Part shown: positions 1-8,118 of the stretch, piece by piece
Numbering within the stretch: the first letter of the stretch is position 1
Layout: each line of letters begins with the position of its first letter
Source of the DNA: Aliarcobacter sp.
GTDB lineage: Bacteria > Campylobacterota > Campylobacteria > Campylobacterales > Arcobacteraceae
DNA length: 48,390 nucleotides
Reading direction: 5' to 3'
Assembly: GCA_028688995.1 (NCBI GenBank)
Contig: JAQTXB010000018.1
Location: forward strand, 1-48,390
Position numbers and translations under genes: made by a program
The notes under the pieces: model-generated
What the model saw: the letters and a program-made list of their open reading frames with translations, nothing else
Told to the model about the DNA's origin: nothing
The model's database searches: none

Positions 1-187
1 CAATTGCTTCATCTAATGAAATTGGTTTAGTAATTGGAACTACAACTTCATTTAAAAGATTCATATCTTTTTTAACCTGTTCTTTTATCTCTTCTTTTTG
101 TATCATTTCAGGTTTTACTGCACAACCTGTAATAAAAAAAGATGCAACAACAGAAATCGCTACAATTTTAGAAACATTTTTTAACAT
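1..187 (-). CDS. N-terminus of a lipoprotein, possibly a TolC-family outer-membrane channel (partial)
   Basis: The minus strand reads open from an ATG at 187 to the window edge (62 codons seen). A purine-rich site (AGAGG) lies about 8 bases upstream of the ATG. The protein starts with a short basic and hydrophobic leader followed by a lipobox (FITGC, Cys22), so it should be cut by signal peptidase II and lipidated. After the Cys comes a charged helix-rich stretch and then PITKPISLDEAI near residues 51-62, which resembles the start of the first helical repeat in TolC-like outer-membrane factors. That family call rests on this short motif only. It is divergent from the ParA-like gene. Confidence 0.55.
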   Translation of the reverse strand, partial: MLKNVSKIVAISVVASFFITGCAVKPEMIQKEEIKEQVKKDMNLLNEVVVPITKPISLDEAI

Positions 188-298
188 AATTTTACCTCTT
201 GTATTACTTTTAAATATTATAGCATGTATTTATTTGAAACTAGTCAAATACTTTTTACTATTTATGTTGTAGTGTTTAATAAAAATTATATAACTGTA

Positions 299-375
299 TA
301 TATAAAATATTAATTTTATATAAGTTATAATATTTCTATATAAAATGTATAATTGTATATTTTATATAGAAATAT
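299..375. repeat. Two adjacent AT-rich palindromes sharing a 10-bp core
   Basis: The core TATATAAAAT occurs at 299-308 and 337-346, and its reverse complement at 313-322 and 359-368. This gives two inverted repeats. The first is a perfect 10-bp repeat around a 4-base centre. The second extends to a perfect 17-bp repeat (330-346 with 359-375) around a 12-base centre. They end about 12 bases before the Shine-Dalgarno site of the ParA-like gene. By analogy with plasmid partition loci, this could be an operator or centromere-like site bound by the small downstream partner. That function is an inference. Low complexity raises the chance background, but 17 perfect base pairs is notable. Confidence 0.6.
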
Positions 376-397
376 ATACAATTAATAGGAGCTTCAA

Positions 398-994
398 TTG
401 TCATTCGTAGTTTATAGTATTAAAGGTGGAGTTGGAAAAACAACATTATCTGTTCAAATTTCTCAAATGTTAGAATACACATATGTGACAAATGATTCAC
501 ATTCATCTGCACATAATTTAATGCCTGAAGAGAAAGGATTTTTAGTATCAAGTGAAGAGTATGATGAGATACCTTTTGATGAAAATATAGTGTATGATTT
601 TGGTGGATTTAAAGATACAAGAATAAATGATATTATTAAACAAGCAAATAAAATTATAATACCAACACTTACATCAATTGTAGATGTTCAAGCAACACTT
701 GCAACGTTAAAGGATGTATCAGAAGTTAATAAAAATATAATTATTGTTGTTAATAGAGCAAAAAATAATAACAAAGCAATAGAGTTAAAAGAGTATTTAC
801 AAGAAGAGATAAATAAATCATATAAAGAAATAAATGTAAATATTCTTTTTGTTAGAGAATCATCAGTGTTAGAAGATAGTTTATTTGATTGTGAATATGT
901 TGAAACAAAAGCTGGTTCAAATAGATTTAAAAGACATATTTATAGAAATGCAATAGAAGATATGATTACACTAAAAAAAGTCTTAGAGAGTTAA
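398..994 (+). CDS. ParA/MinD-family partition-type ATPase
   Basis: The 198-residue protein has the deviant Walker A motif KGGVGKTT at about residues 9-16, with both lysines typical of ParA/MinD/Soj ATPases. A Walker A'-like YDFGG lies near residue 66. It is short (chromosomal ParA is usually 250 or more) and has no N-terminal DNA-binding extension, so it resembles the small ParA proteins of plasmids and of cargo positioning. The start is TTG, chosen because AGGAG at 387-391 sits 6 bases before it and the Walker A follows at the normal distance. It is one base from the next small gene, with which it probably forms an operon controlled from the palindromes upstream. No ParB gene is nearby. It could be a plasmid-derived remnant. 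Confidence 0.8.
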   Translation: MSFVVYSIKGGVGKTTLSVQISQMLEYTYVTNDSHSSAHNLMPEEKGFLVSSEEYDEIPFDENIVYDFGGFKDTRINDIIKQANKIIIPTLTSIVDVQATLATLKDVSEVNKNIIIVVNRAKNNNKAIELKEYLQEEINKSYKEINVNILFVRESSVLEDSLFDCEYVETKAGSNRFKRHIYRNAIEDMITLKKVLES

Positions 995-995
995 A

Positions 996-1265
996 ATGGG
1001 ATATGCGGATAAATTAAAACAAAACTCTTCAAAAATTCAAACAGATGAAAAAGTTTTAGAAGAAAAAATAACAAAAAATAAAAGAATGGGAAGACCTAAA
1101 AAAACTGAAAATGAAGTAAGAAATACAGCAATTCCTGTTGCATTAAATCAAATAGAAAAAGAGTGGATAGAAGAACAAGCTTCTAAAATGTCAAAAGAGG
1201 TTGGAGTTAAAATTACTACATCAGCTTGGATGAGAATGACTTTACTGAAAGATATGCTGAAATAG
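996..1265 (+). CDS. Small basic protein, probable DNA-binding partner of the ParA-like ATPase
   Basis: The 89-residue product is rich in Lys and Glu. It contains a GRPKK patch around residues 32-36, an AT-hook-like minor-groove motif. A C-terminal part (about 45-89) has the predicted order strand (NTAIPVALN), helix, helix, as in ribbon-helix-helix repressors. It starts one base after the stop of the ParA-like gene, the position usually held by a centromere-binding adaptor in small plasmid par operons. I do not recognise a named family. The role as the binder of the upstream palindromes is inferred from position and composition. Confidence 0.6.
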   Translation: MGYADKLKQNSSKIQTDEKVLEEKITKNKRMGRPKKTENEVRNTAIPVALNQIEKEWIEEQASKMSKEVGVKITTSAWMRMTLLKDMLK

Positions 1266-1328
1266 GAATAAAAATAAAATTATTAAATATACTTTTTATG
1301 TGTAATAAAAATGCAAGTAACTTTTTAG

Positions 1329-1334
1329 TATAAT
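1329..1334 (+). promoter_or_regulatory. Candidate -10 box upstream of the rml genes
   Basis: TATAAT preceded by AG lies in the 209-base gap before rmlA and would start transcription near 1341, just before the inverted repeat. Campylobacterota sigma-70 promoters rely mainly on the -10 element, so the lack of a clear -35 does not count against it. It may serve the whole polysaccharide operon. Confidence 0.4.
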
Positions 1335-1348
1335 ATATCCCCAAAAAA

Positions 1349-1389
1349 ATTGCATATTTAAATAATTAACGGGTATTTATATATGCAAT
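1349..1389. repeat. Imperfect 16-bp inverted repeat upstream of rmlA
   Basis: ATTGCATATTTAAATA at 1349-1364 is mirrored by its reverse complement at 1374-1389 with one mismatch around a 9-base centre. It lies between two candidate promoters. It could be an operator or a 5'-leader hairpin. There is no T-tract after it, so it is not a typical terminator. Confidence 0.45.
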
Positions 1390-1407
1390 TTAGAAATAGT
1401 TAAATTA

Positions 1408-1429
1408 AAAAAGAGTCAAAAAAGAGTCA
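1408..1429 (+). repeat. Tandem 11-bp direct repeat before rmlA
   Basis: AAAAAGAGTCA occurs twice back to back (1408-1418 and 1419-1429). The 11-base period is close to one helical turn, so both copies face the same side of the DNA, as regulator sites often do. It sits 11 bases before a candidate -10 box at 1440-1445. Confidence 0.45.
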
Positions 1430-1439
1430 TTTAATTAGC

Positions 1440-1445
1440 TAAAAT
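1440..1445 (+). promoter_or_regulatory. Candidate -10 box directly upstream of rmlA
   Basis: TAAAAT preceded by TTAGC has the AGCTA(A/T)AAT look of many -10 regions in this window. A start near 1452 would give a leader of about 23 bases carrying AGGAG at 1461-1465. Confidence 0.4.
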
Positions 1446-1474
1446 ATGATTATAAAAATAAGGAGCAAGATAAA

Positions 1475-2365
1475 ATGAAAGGGATAATCCTAGCTGGAGG
1501 AAGTGGAACAAGACTTTATCCAATAACAAAAGGTGTTTCAAAGCAATTAGTTCCAATTTATGATAAACCAATGATCTATTATCCTTTATCTGTTTTAATG
1601 CTTGCTGGAATTAAAGAAGTATTGATAATAACAACACCTCAAGATCAAGATAGTTTTATAAATCTTTTAGGGGATGGAAATGACCTTGGAATGACATTTG
1701 AGTATGTAATTCAACCAAGTCCAGATGGTTTAGCACAAGCATTTATCTTAGGTGAAAGATTTCTTGATGGAGATGATGCTTGTTTAGTTCTTGGAGATAA
1801 TATATTTTATGGTCATGGATTAACTAAACTTCTTGCTCAAAGTGTAAAGAATGTAAAAGATGAAAATAAGGCAACAGTGTTTGGATATTATGTTAAAGAT
1901 CCTGAAAGATATGGTGTTGCTGAATTTAATGATAATGGTGATGTAACAAGTATAGAAGAAAAACCTACAAATCCTAAATCAAACTATGCAGTAGTAGGAT
2001 TGTATTTTTATCCTTCAGATGTAGTAAAAAAAGCAAAAGAAGTAAAACCAAGCCCTAGAGGTGAATTAGAAATAACAACTTTAAATGAAATCTATCTTCA
2101 TGAAAATAGATTAAAAGTAGAGTTAATGGGAAGAGGGTATGCTTGGTTAGATACTGGAACACACGAGAGTTTACTTGAAGCTAGTCAATTTATTCAAACT
2201 ATAGAAAACAGACAATCTTTAAAAGTTGCATGTTTAGAAGAAATAGCATATGAAATGGGATATATTTCAAAGGAAAAATTATTAGAATTAGCAGAACCAT
2301 TGAAAAAAAACCAATATGGTCAATATCTAATTGCACGTGCTAATCAACCAAGAAGAGTTATTTAA
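1475..2365 (+). CDS. rmlA: Glucose-1-phosphate thymidylyltransferase RmlA
   Basis: RmlA makes dTDP-glucose from dTTP and glucose-1-phosphate, the first step to dTDP-L-rhamnose and to other dTDP-deoxysugars. The 296-residue protein has the nucleotide-binding GGSGTR loop at residues 8-13, followed by the sugar-nucleotidyltransferase pattern with KP in [11 protein letters not shown] and the metal-site GDN in LGDNIFYG. Length is normal for the family. The ATG is preceded by AGGAG at 1461-1465. It opens the rmlACDB group and is followed by rmlC with a one-base gap. Besides rhamnose, its product should also feed the FdtA/FdtB branch downstream. Confidence 0.96.
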   Translation: MKGIILAGGSGTRLYPITKGVSKQLVPIYDKPMIYYPLSVLMLAGIKEVLIITTPQDQDSFINLLGDGNDLGMTFEYVIQPSPDGLAQAFILGERFLDGDDACLVLGDNIFYGHGLTKLLAQSVKNVKDENKATVFGYYVKDPERYGVAEFNDNGDVTSIEEKPTNPKSNYAVVGLYFYPSDVVKKAKEVKPSPRGELEITTLNEIYLHENRLKVELMGRGYAWLDTGTHESLLEASQFIQTIENRQSLKVACLEEIAYEMGYISKEKLLELAEPLKKNQYGQYLIARANQPRRVI

Positions 2366-2366
2366 G

Positions 2367-2942
2367 ATGCAGTTTACAAGAACAAAAATTCATGATGTAG
2401 TAATAATTGAACCAAAAGTACATGGTGATCACAGAGGGTATTTTGTAGAAACTTTTAGAGCAGATAAATTAGAAAGCTTTCTTGGCTTTAAATTAAATTT
2501 TGGACAAGATAATGAAAGTAAATCTTCAAAAGGAGTTCTTCGAGGCCTTCATTATCAACTACCACCATTTGCTCAAACAAAACTTGTAAGAGTAATTCAA
2601 GGAAAAGTTTTAGATGTAGCTGTAGATATAAGAAAAGAATCTCCCACTTTTGGTCAGCATGTATCAATTGAATTAAGTGCAGATAATAAAAAACAAATAT
2701 TGATTCCAAGAGGATTTGCTCATGGATTTGTAGTACTTGAAGATGATACAATTTTTGCATATAAGGTGGATAATTATTATAGTCCAGAGTGTGATAGAGG
2801 AATAGCTTTTGATGATGACAGTTTAAATATTGACTGGATTCTTAAGAAAGAAGAGTTAAAACTTTCAGAAAAAGACACAAAACAAGCAAAATTAAATGAA
2901 ACAAATGATTTATTTGAATTTGGAGTAAATTATTATGCCTAA
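2367..2942 (+). CDS. rmlC: dTDP-4-dehydrorhamnose 3,5-epimerase RmlC
   Basis: RmlC epimerises C3 and C5 of dTDP-4-keto-6-deoxyglucose. With the ATG at 2367 the protein is 191 residues and begins MQFTRTKI. The open frame extends upstream to a TTG at 2331 inside rmlA, but the ATG directly after the rmlA stop gives the usual family N-terminus. The cupin has the catalytic His in RGLHYQ (His62), the second conserved His in IPRGFAHGF (His119) and the conserved Tyr region near 132-138. It overlaps the start of rmlD by 8 bases, a sign of translational coupling. The gene order A-C-D-B differs from the enterobacterial B-D-A-C. Confidence 0.95.
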   Translation: MQFTRTKIHDVVIIEPKVHGDHRGYFVETFRADKLESFLGFKLNFGQDNESKSSKGVLRGLHYQLPPFAQTKLVRVIQGKVLDVAVDIRKESPTFGQHVSIELSADNKKQILIPRGFAHGFVVLEDDTIFAYKVDNYYSPECDRGIAFDDDSLNIDWILKKEELKLSEKDTKQAKLNETNDLFEFGVNYYA

Positions 2943-3813
2943 TAAAAATTATAATATTTTAGTAACTGGCTCAAATGGACAACTTGGAAGTGAAATAAAA
3001 GAGTTGTTTGCGAACTATTCTTATAGTTTCTTTTTTACAAATAAAGATAATATAGACATAACTTCAAAAGATAATATAAAATCTTTTTGTCAAGAAAATA
3101 ATATAAATGTAATTATTAATTGTGCTGCATATACTGCAGTGGATAAGGCAGAATCAGATACAGAAAATGCAGATTTAATAAATAGAAAAGCAGTAAAAAA
3201 ACTAGCTCTTGTATCAGAAGAATTAAATATTAAATTAATTCATATTTCAACTGATTATGTATTTGATGGAAGAAATTTTAAACCATATTGCGAAGAGTTT
3301 CAAACAAATCCACAAGGAATTTATGGCAAAACAAAACTTGATGGCGAAAATGAAATGAGAGATATTAATCCTAAAAATTCAATCATCATTAGAACTTCTT
3401 GGCTTTATTCAAGTTTTGGAAATAACTTTGTAAAAACAATGCTTCGATTAGGAAAAGAAAAAGAATCTTTAGGAGTAATCTTTGATCAAGTTGGAACGCC
3501 AACTTATGCAAGAGATTTAGCAAAAATAATTCTTGATATAATTCCTCAAATAAATAGTGATAAAGTTGAAATATATAACTACTCTAATGAAGGAGTTTTA
3601 TCTTGGTATGATTTTGCAAAAGAGATAATGAGAATGGCAAAATTGGATTGTAAAATAAATCCAATTCAAACTTTTGAATATCCAACGCCAGCAGTTAGAC
3701 CACATTTTTCACTTTTAAATAAATTAAAAATAAAAAAAATGTTTAATATAGAAATACCATATTGGAAAGATAGCCTAGATGAGTGTTTAAAAATAATGGG
3801 AGAAAGAAAATAA
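2935..3813 (+). CDS. rmlD: dTDP-4-dehydrorhamnose reductase RmlD
   Basis: RmlD carries out the last step to dTDP-L-rhamnose, reducing the 4-keto group with NAD(P)H. The 292-residue extended short-chain dehydrogenase has the cofactor loop GSNGQLG at residues 12-18, HISTDYVFDG around 103-112, and the catalytic Tyr130-x3-Lys134 in YGKTK. RTSWLYSSFGNNF is the usual RmlD stretch after the active site. It overlaps rmlC by 8 bases and rmlB by one base. Confidence 0.95.
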   Translation: MPNKNYNILVTGSNGQLGSEIKELFANYSYSFFFTNKDNIDITSKDNIKSFCQENNINVIINCAAYTAVDKAESDTENADLINRKAVKKLALVSEELNIKLIHISTDYVFDGRNFKPYCEEFQTNPQGIYGKTKLDGENEMRDINPKNSIIIRTSWLYSSFGNNFVKTMLRLGKEKESLGVIFDQVGTPTYARDLAKIILDIIPQINSDKVEIYNYSNEGVLSWYDFAKEIMRMAKLDCKINPIQTFEYPTPAVRPHFSLLNKLKIKKMFNIEIPYWKDSLDECLKIMGERK

Positions 3814-4835
3814 TGCAAAATAAGAATATATTACTAACAGGAACGGCAGGATTTATAGGTTCAAACTTTGTACCTTATTTTTTAGAAAAATATCAAAATT
3901 ATAATTTAATTAATCTTGACCTTTTAACATACGCAGGTAACTTAGAAAACCTAGCAGAGTGTGAAGGAAACCCGAGATATAAATTTATAAAAGGTGATAT
4001 TTGTAATAGAGAATTAATAGAATTTATATTTGCAGAATATGATATTTCTGGTGTGATTCACTTTGCAGCTGAATCTCATGTGGACAACTCAATCAAAAAT
4101 CCAGGTGTGTTTGTACAAACAAATGTAAATGGAACTTTTACTTTGATAGATGTTGCTTATAAATATTGGATGAATAAACCATTTGAATATAAAACAAAAT
4201 ATCAAAATTGTAGATTTCACCATATCTCAACAGATGAAGTATATGGTACTTTAGGAGAAACAGGATTATTTACTGAATCAACTCCTTATGCACCAAATTC
4301 TCCATATTCAGCATCAAAAGCTTCAAGTGATATGATAATAAGAGCATATAATGAAACTTATGGATTAAATACAGTAATAACAAATTGCTCAAATAATTAT
4401 GGACCAAAACAACATGATGAAAAATTAATCCCTACAATTATAAGAAAAGCTTTATCAAATCAAAATATTCCAATTTATGGAGATGGAAAAAATATCCGAG
4501 ATTGGTTATACGTGCTTGATCATTGTAAAGGTATAGATATAGTTTATCATACAGGTAAAAAAGGTGAAACTTATAATATTGGTGGAAGAAATGAACGAAC
4601 AAATTTACAAATAGTAGATAGAATTTGTACAATTTTAGATAAAGAAGTTCCAATACCTAATTTTTCATATAAAAGCCTAATCACTTTTGTAGAAGATAGA
4701 GCAGGACATGACAGACGTTATGCAATAGATGCAACTAAGTTAGAAAATGAGCTTGGATGGAAAGCTGATGAGAATTTTGATAGTGGGATTATTAAGACTA
4801 TTGAATGGTATTTGAATAAGTATGGAGTACTTTAA
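3813..4835 (+). CDS. rmlB: dTDP-glucose 4,6-dehydratase RmlB
   Basis: RmlB converts dTDP-glucose to dTDP-4-keto-6-deoxyglucose, the shared precursor of rhamnose (via RmlC/D) and of the 3-amino sugar (via FdtA/B). The ATG at 3813 overlaps the rmlD stop (TAATG) and has a GGGAGAAAG site 7-15 bases upstream. An in-frame ATG at 3783 would add ten residues unlike the family. From 3813 the protein is 340 residues. It has the NAD loop GTAGFIG at 10-16, the catalytic STDEVYG at 139-145 (Asp141, Glu142) and Tyr165-x3-Lys169. An insert around 122-135 (FEYKTKYQNC) is also found in other RmlB. Confidence 0.95.
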   Translation: MQNKNILLTGTAGFIGSNFVPYFLEKYQNYNLINLDLLTYAGNLENLAECEGNPRYKFIKGDICNRELIEFIFAEYDISGVIHFAAESHVDNSIKNPGVFVQTNVNGTFTLIDVAYKYWMNKPFEYKTKYQNCRFHHISTDEVYGTLGETGLFTESTPYAPNSPYSASKASSDMIIRAYNETYGLNTVITNCSNNYGPKQHDEKLIPTIIRKALSNQNIPIYGDGKNIRDWLYVLDHCKGIDIVYHTGKKGETYNIGGRNERTNLQIVDRICTILDKEVPIPNFSYKSLITFVEDRAGHDRRYAIDATKLENELGWKADENFDSGIIKTIEWYLNKYGVL

Positions 4836-5627
4836 TTGTATAAATTTTTGAAAGACATATTTTCAAATAGAAAATTACTATTATCTTTGGTAAAAAATGA
4901 TTTTAAACAAAAATACTTAGCTTCATATCTTGGTATTGCTTGGGCATTTTTACAACCTACTTTTACTATATTGATTTTTTGGTTTGTATTTCAGGTTGGA
5001 TTTAAGTCTCAGCCTATAGATAATTTCCCATTTATATTATGGTTGATTGCTGGAATGATTCCTTGGTTCTTTTTCGCTGATGCATTGAGTAATGGAACTA
5101 ATTCTATTATTGAAAATAGTTATTTAGTTAAAAAAGTTGTTTTTAGAGTGAGTATTTTACCTATTGTTAAAATATCATCGGCTTTATATATTCATCTATT
5201 TTTTATAGCATTTATGTTGGGAATGTTTCTTTTTTATGGCTATAGTTTTGAAATATATTGGTTACAAATAGTTTATTATATGTTTGCAACTATTATTTTA
5301 GTACTTGGATTATCTTGGATAACTTCATCTTTAGTTGTTTTTTTGAGAGATATTGGGCAATTTGTTTCTATGTGTATACAATTTGGATTCTGGTTAACTC
5401 CTGTTTTTTGGTCAATTAAAATGGTACCTGAAAAATATATCTGGGTAATAGAGCTAAATCCATTAGTCTATATTATAAATGGTTATAGAGATAGCCTTAT
5501 TTATCATAAATGGTTTTGGGAAAATATAAATATGACAGTTTATTTTTGGTTTATTACGGCAGTGATTTTTATATTGAGTAGTTTAGTATTTAGAAAACTT
5601 AGACCTCATTTCGCGGATGTATTGTAA
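4836..5627 (+). CDS. wzm: Polysaccharide ABC exporter permease (Wzm/RfbA-like)
   Basis: This 263-residue ABC-2-type membrane protein should form, with the next gene product, the exporter that moves undecaprenyl-diphosphate-linked glycan across the inner membrane. It has an amphipathic N-terminus, the LGIAWAFLQP stretch typical of ABC-2 permeases near residue 32, and about six hydrophobic segments. WLTPVFW and NPLVYIINGYRD lie near residues 185-215. The start is TTG directly after the rmlB stop, supported by GGAG at 4824-4827. Its stop overlaps the ATPase start by one base. This marks the cluster as using ABC-transporter-dependent export instead of Wzx/Wzy. Confidence 0.9.
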   Translation: MYKFLKDIFSNRKLLLSLVKNDFKQKYLASYLGIAWAFLQPTFTILIFWFVFQVGFKSQPIDNFPFILWLIAGMIPWFFFADALSNGTNSIIENSYLVKKVVFRVSILPIVKISSALYIHLFFIAFMLGMFLFYGYSFEIYWLQIVYYMFATIILVLGLSWITSSLVVFLRDIGQFVSMCIQFGFWLTPVFWSIKMVPEKYIWVIELNPLVYIINGYRDSLIYHKWFWENINMTVYFWFITAVIFILSSLVFRKLRPHFADVL

Positions 5628-6967
5628 TGAATGAAAATATTGCTATAAAAGTAGAAAATCTCACAAAAATTTATCATCTCTATGGTAATCCTAAAGATAT
5701 GTTAAAAGAACTTGTTCATCCTTTTAGAAAAAAATATCATCATGATTATTATGCTTTGAATGATGTTAGTTTTGAAATAAAAAAAGGTGAAACAGTAGGA
5801 ATTATTGGTAAGAATGGTGCGGGAAAATCAACTTTACTAAAAATGATTACAGGTGTTTTAACTCCAACTTTTGGAAATATAACAGTAAATGGGAAAATAG
5901 CTTCTTTATTAGAATTAGGTGCAGGTTTCAATCCTGAAATGAGTGGATATGATAATATTTATCTAAATGGTACTATTATGGGATTTTCCAAAGAAGAGAT
6001 GGATTTGAGAGTAGATGCTATCATTGAATTTGCAGATATAGGAGAATTTGTATATCAACCTGTAAAATCATATAGCAGTGGTATGTTTGCTAGACTTGCT
6101 TTTTCTGTAGCTATAAATGTTGAACCTGATATTTTGATAGTAGATGAAGCCTTGAGCGTTGGAGATATGCTTTTTCAGGTAAAATGTATGGCTAAAATGC
6201 GTTCAATGATGGAATCAGGGGTTACTGTATTATTTGTTAGTCATGATACTCACTCAATAAAAATGCTTTGTAATAAGGCAATTTGGATTCAAAATGGTAA
6301 TTTACTTGAATATGGTGATGTTGGATTGGTAGTTAATAAATATCTTGAAAAAGAACATTTAATGATTAATGATACCTTATCTAATGTAACTCCTAATATA
6401 TGTGTATCAGATACAGATAATGAGTTATTTAATTTATCATTAGATATTCCGATTTTAGTTGAAACAAATATTCAAAAAGAAATAGATTCTTCTATATCTC
6501 AGCGATATGGAGATGGTAGAGCAACAATTCTGAATGTAGAGATTTTAGATACAAATTTTAAACCTGTTGTAGAACTACTTTCTAATAACAAATATTATGT
6601 TCAAATAGCAATAAGATTTAATACTAAATTGCCGACATTTGTACTCGGTTTTTCACTTTCTAGTCTTGATGGTATTCAACAATTATCATGGGCAAATGCA
6701 CAAGATGGTATTATATTCCCATCCGTAGAAGAAGATAATATTATAGTTGTAACAACAAAAATAAATGTTCCAATAAAAGAAGGAATATATAATCTTAGTA
6801 TAGGTGTTGAATTCCCAGTTGTTTTAAATCAAGAGCATCAGTATTTAGATGTAATTATGAATTATAAGCCTATAAAAATAAATTTTGAATCTCAAAATAA
6901 GGGGTTTTCTAGTATGTTTTATGTTACTGGACAATATTCTATGCAAATAAAGGATATGAATGCATAA
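5627..6967 (+). CDS. wzt: Polysaccharide ABC exporter ATPase with C-terminal glycan-binding domain (Wzt-like)
   Basis: The 446-residue protein has an ABC ATPase domain (about 1-245) with Walker A GKNGAGKST at 61-69, signature YSSGMFARL at 149-157, Walker B ILIVDE at 169-174 and the switch His206. A second domain of about 160 residues (near 285-446) is rich in beta strands, in the place of the Wzt C-terminal carbohydrate-binding module. In the known E. coli O8/O9a systems, that domain recognises a cap at the non-reducing end before export. Its presence suggests the glycan is capped before transport. It overlaps wzm by one base and the FdtA-like gene by 8. Confidence 0.92.
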   Translation: MNENIAIKVENLTKIYHLYGNPKDMLKELVHPFRKKYHHDYYALNDVSFEIKKGETVGIIGKNGAGKSTLLKMITGVLTPTFGNITVNGKIASLLELGAGFNPEMSGYDNIYLNGTIMGFSKEEMDLRVDAIIEFADIGEFVYQPVKSYSSGMFARLAFSVAINVEPDILIVDEALSVGDMLFQVKCMAKMRSMMESGVTVLFVSHDTHSIKMLCNKAIWIQNGNLLEYGDVGLVVNKYLEKEHLMINDTLSNVTPNICVSDTDNELFNLSLDIPILVETNIQKEIDSSISQRYGDGRATILNVEILDTNFKPVVELLSNNKYYVQIAIRFNTKLPTFVLGFSLSSLDGIQQLSWANAQDGIIFPSVEEDNIIVVTTKINVPIKEGIYNLSIGVEFPVVLNQEHQYLDVIMNYKPIKINFESQNKGFSSMFYVTGQYSMQIKDMNA

Positions 6968-7367
6968 ATTATCTTTAGTCAATTTAAAAACTATAGGGGA
7001 TGAAAGAGGTTTCTTAATTGCACTAGAGAGTAATAAAGAAATTCCGTTTGAAATAAAAAGGGTTTTCTATATATTCGGAACACAAAAAGATGTTTCTAGA
7101 GGAAATCATTCACATTATAAAACAAAGCAATTTTTAGTTGCAGTAAGAGGAAGTTGTAAAATTACTCTTGATGATGCTAAAAATAAAGCAACTTTTAATT
7201 TAAATAAACCAAATTTGGGACTTCTTCAAGATGCACTTGTTTGGGGAACAATGCATGATTTTAGTGAAGATTGTGTGCTATTAGTATTTTCAGATGAATT
7301 TTATGATGAAAGTGATTATATAAGAAATTATGATAAATTTTTAGAGGTAGTAAATAATGGAAAATAA
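6960..7367 (+). CDS. fdtA: dTDP-4-keto-6-deoxyhexose 3,4-ketoisomerase (FdtA/QdtA-like)
   Basis: This 135-residue single cupin has DERG near residues 14-17 and RGNHSHY at 47-53, whose two His (50, 52) match the conserved active-site pair of FdtA/QdtA/TylM3-type enzymes. Known members move the keto group of dTDP-4-keto-6-deoxyglucose from C4 to C3, giving the substrate for a PLP aminotransferase; a matching one lies at 10654. The galacto (FdtA) and gluco (QdtA) types differ at a few residues that I cannot judge by eye, so the product could be a Fuc3N or Qui3N derivative. It overlaps both neighbours and so is co-translated with them. Confidence 0.85.
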   Translation: MHKLSLVNLKTIGDERGFLIALESNKEIPFEIKRVFYIFGTQKDVSRGNHSHYKTKQFLVAVRGSCKITLDDAKNKATFNLNKPNLGLLQDALVWGTMHDFSEDCVLLVFSDEFYDESDYIRNYDKFLEVVNNGK

Positions 7368-8109
7368 AAAAGAAGAATTAGCAAAAAAGAGAATGACTTT
7401 TGATACCTTTAAAGAAATGGCATTAGATAAATCGCTTTCAAAGTATGAGAAAATAGGTTTTCCTGATGATTATCGACAAGCCTATGAACAAGAAATATTT
7501 AATAATATATATAATGTATTAAAACTTGAGAGAAAAAATATTGTTTTTTTTGATATAGGATGTGGTTGTAGTGAATTACCTAATTTAATTATTGAAAACT
7601 CTATAAAACTTAATCAATCTCTTTATTTAATTGATTCTATTGAAATGCTTTGTAACTTAAAAGAACATAAGAATATTGTAAAAGTTGCTGCAAAGTTTCC
7701 AGATGAGTTAGAATTAGAAAAATATAAAAATACTGTAGATGCTATAGTTATTTATAGTGTTTTACAACATGTTATTTTAGATATGAATCCATTCTCTTTT
7801 ATTGATAAAGCTGTTTCTCTACTAAAAGTTGGTGGAAGATTATTACTTGGTGATATTCCAAATATTTCAAAAAGAAATAGATTTTTTGCATCAGATACAG
7901 GATATAAATTTCATCAAGATTTTACAAAAGATAATACAAAACCATCATATTCATTTAATAATCTTATAGAAGATAAAATTGATGATTCTCTAGTTTTTGC
8001 TATATTAAATAGGTATAGAATGGCTGGATATGAAACATATTTATTAGAACAGCCTTCAACTTTACCAATGTATAACAGAAGAGAAGATATCTTAATAGTA
8101 AAGAATTAG
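7357..8109 (+). CDS. Class I SAM-dependent methyltransferase
   Basis: The 250-residue product has the SAM-binding motif DIGCGCSE at residues 66-73, an acidic strand end in LIDSIEML near 91-98, and the later motif LLKVGGRLLLGDIP, all typical of Rossmann-fold methyltransferases. The start overlaps the FdtA-like gene by 11 bases and has AGAGG at 7343-7347. The substrate is unknown. In this cluster it may O-methylate a sugar, possibly the capping residue read by the Wzt C-terminal domain; that is inference from context. Confidence 0.8.
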   Translation: MENKKEELAKKRMTFDTFKEMALDKSLSKYEKIGFPDDYRQAYEQEIFNNIYNVLKLERKNIVFFDIGCGCSELPNLIIENSIKLNQSLYLIDSIEMLCNLKEHKNIVKVAAKFPDELELEKYKNTVDAIVIYSVLQHVILDMNPFSFIDKAVSLLKVGGRLLLGDIPNISKRNRFFASDTGYKFHQDFTKDNTKPSYSFNNLIEDKIDDSLVFAILNRYRMAGYETYLLEQPSTLPMYNRREDILIVKN

Positions 8110-8118
8110 GAAAATTTA

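Noticed and set aside
1408..1429. Short repeats as the start of a CRISPR array
   Set aside because: Only two copies with no spacer between them and no cas genes in the window.
2488..2760. Open frame on the minus strand inside rmlC
   Set aside because: No ribosome site, Leu/His-rich composition from reading AT-rich codons backwards, and full overlap with a clear rmlC gene.
6960..7367. A second RmlC epimerase
   Set aside because: The protein is a small cupin with RGNHSH and lacks the RmlC motifs RGLHYQ and IPRGFAHGF. It fits FdtA/QdtA better.
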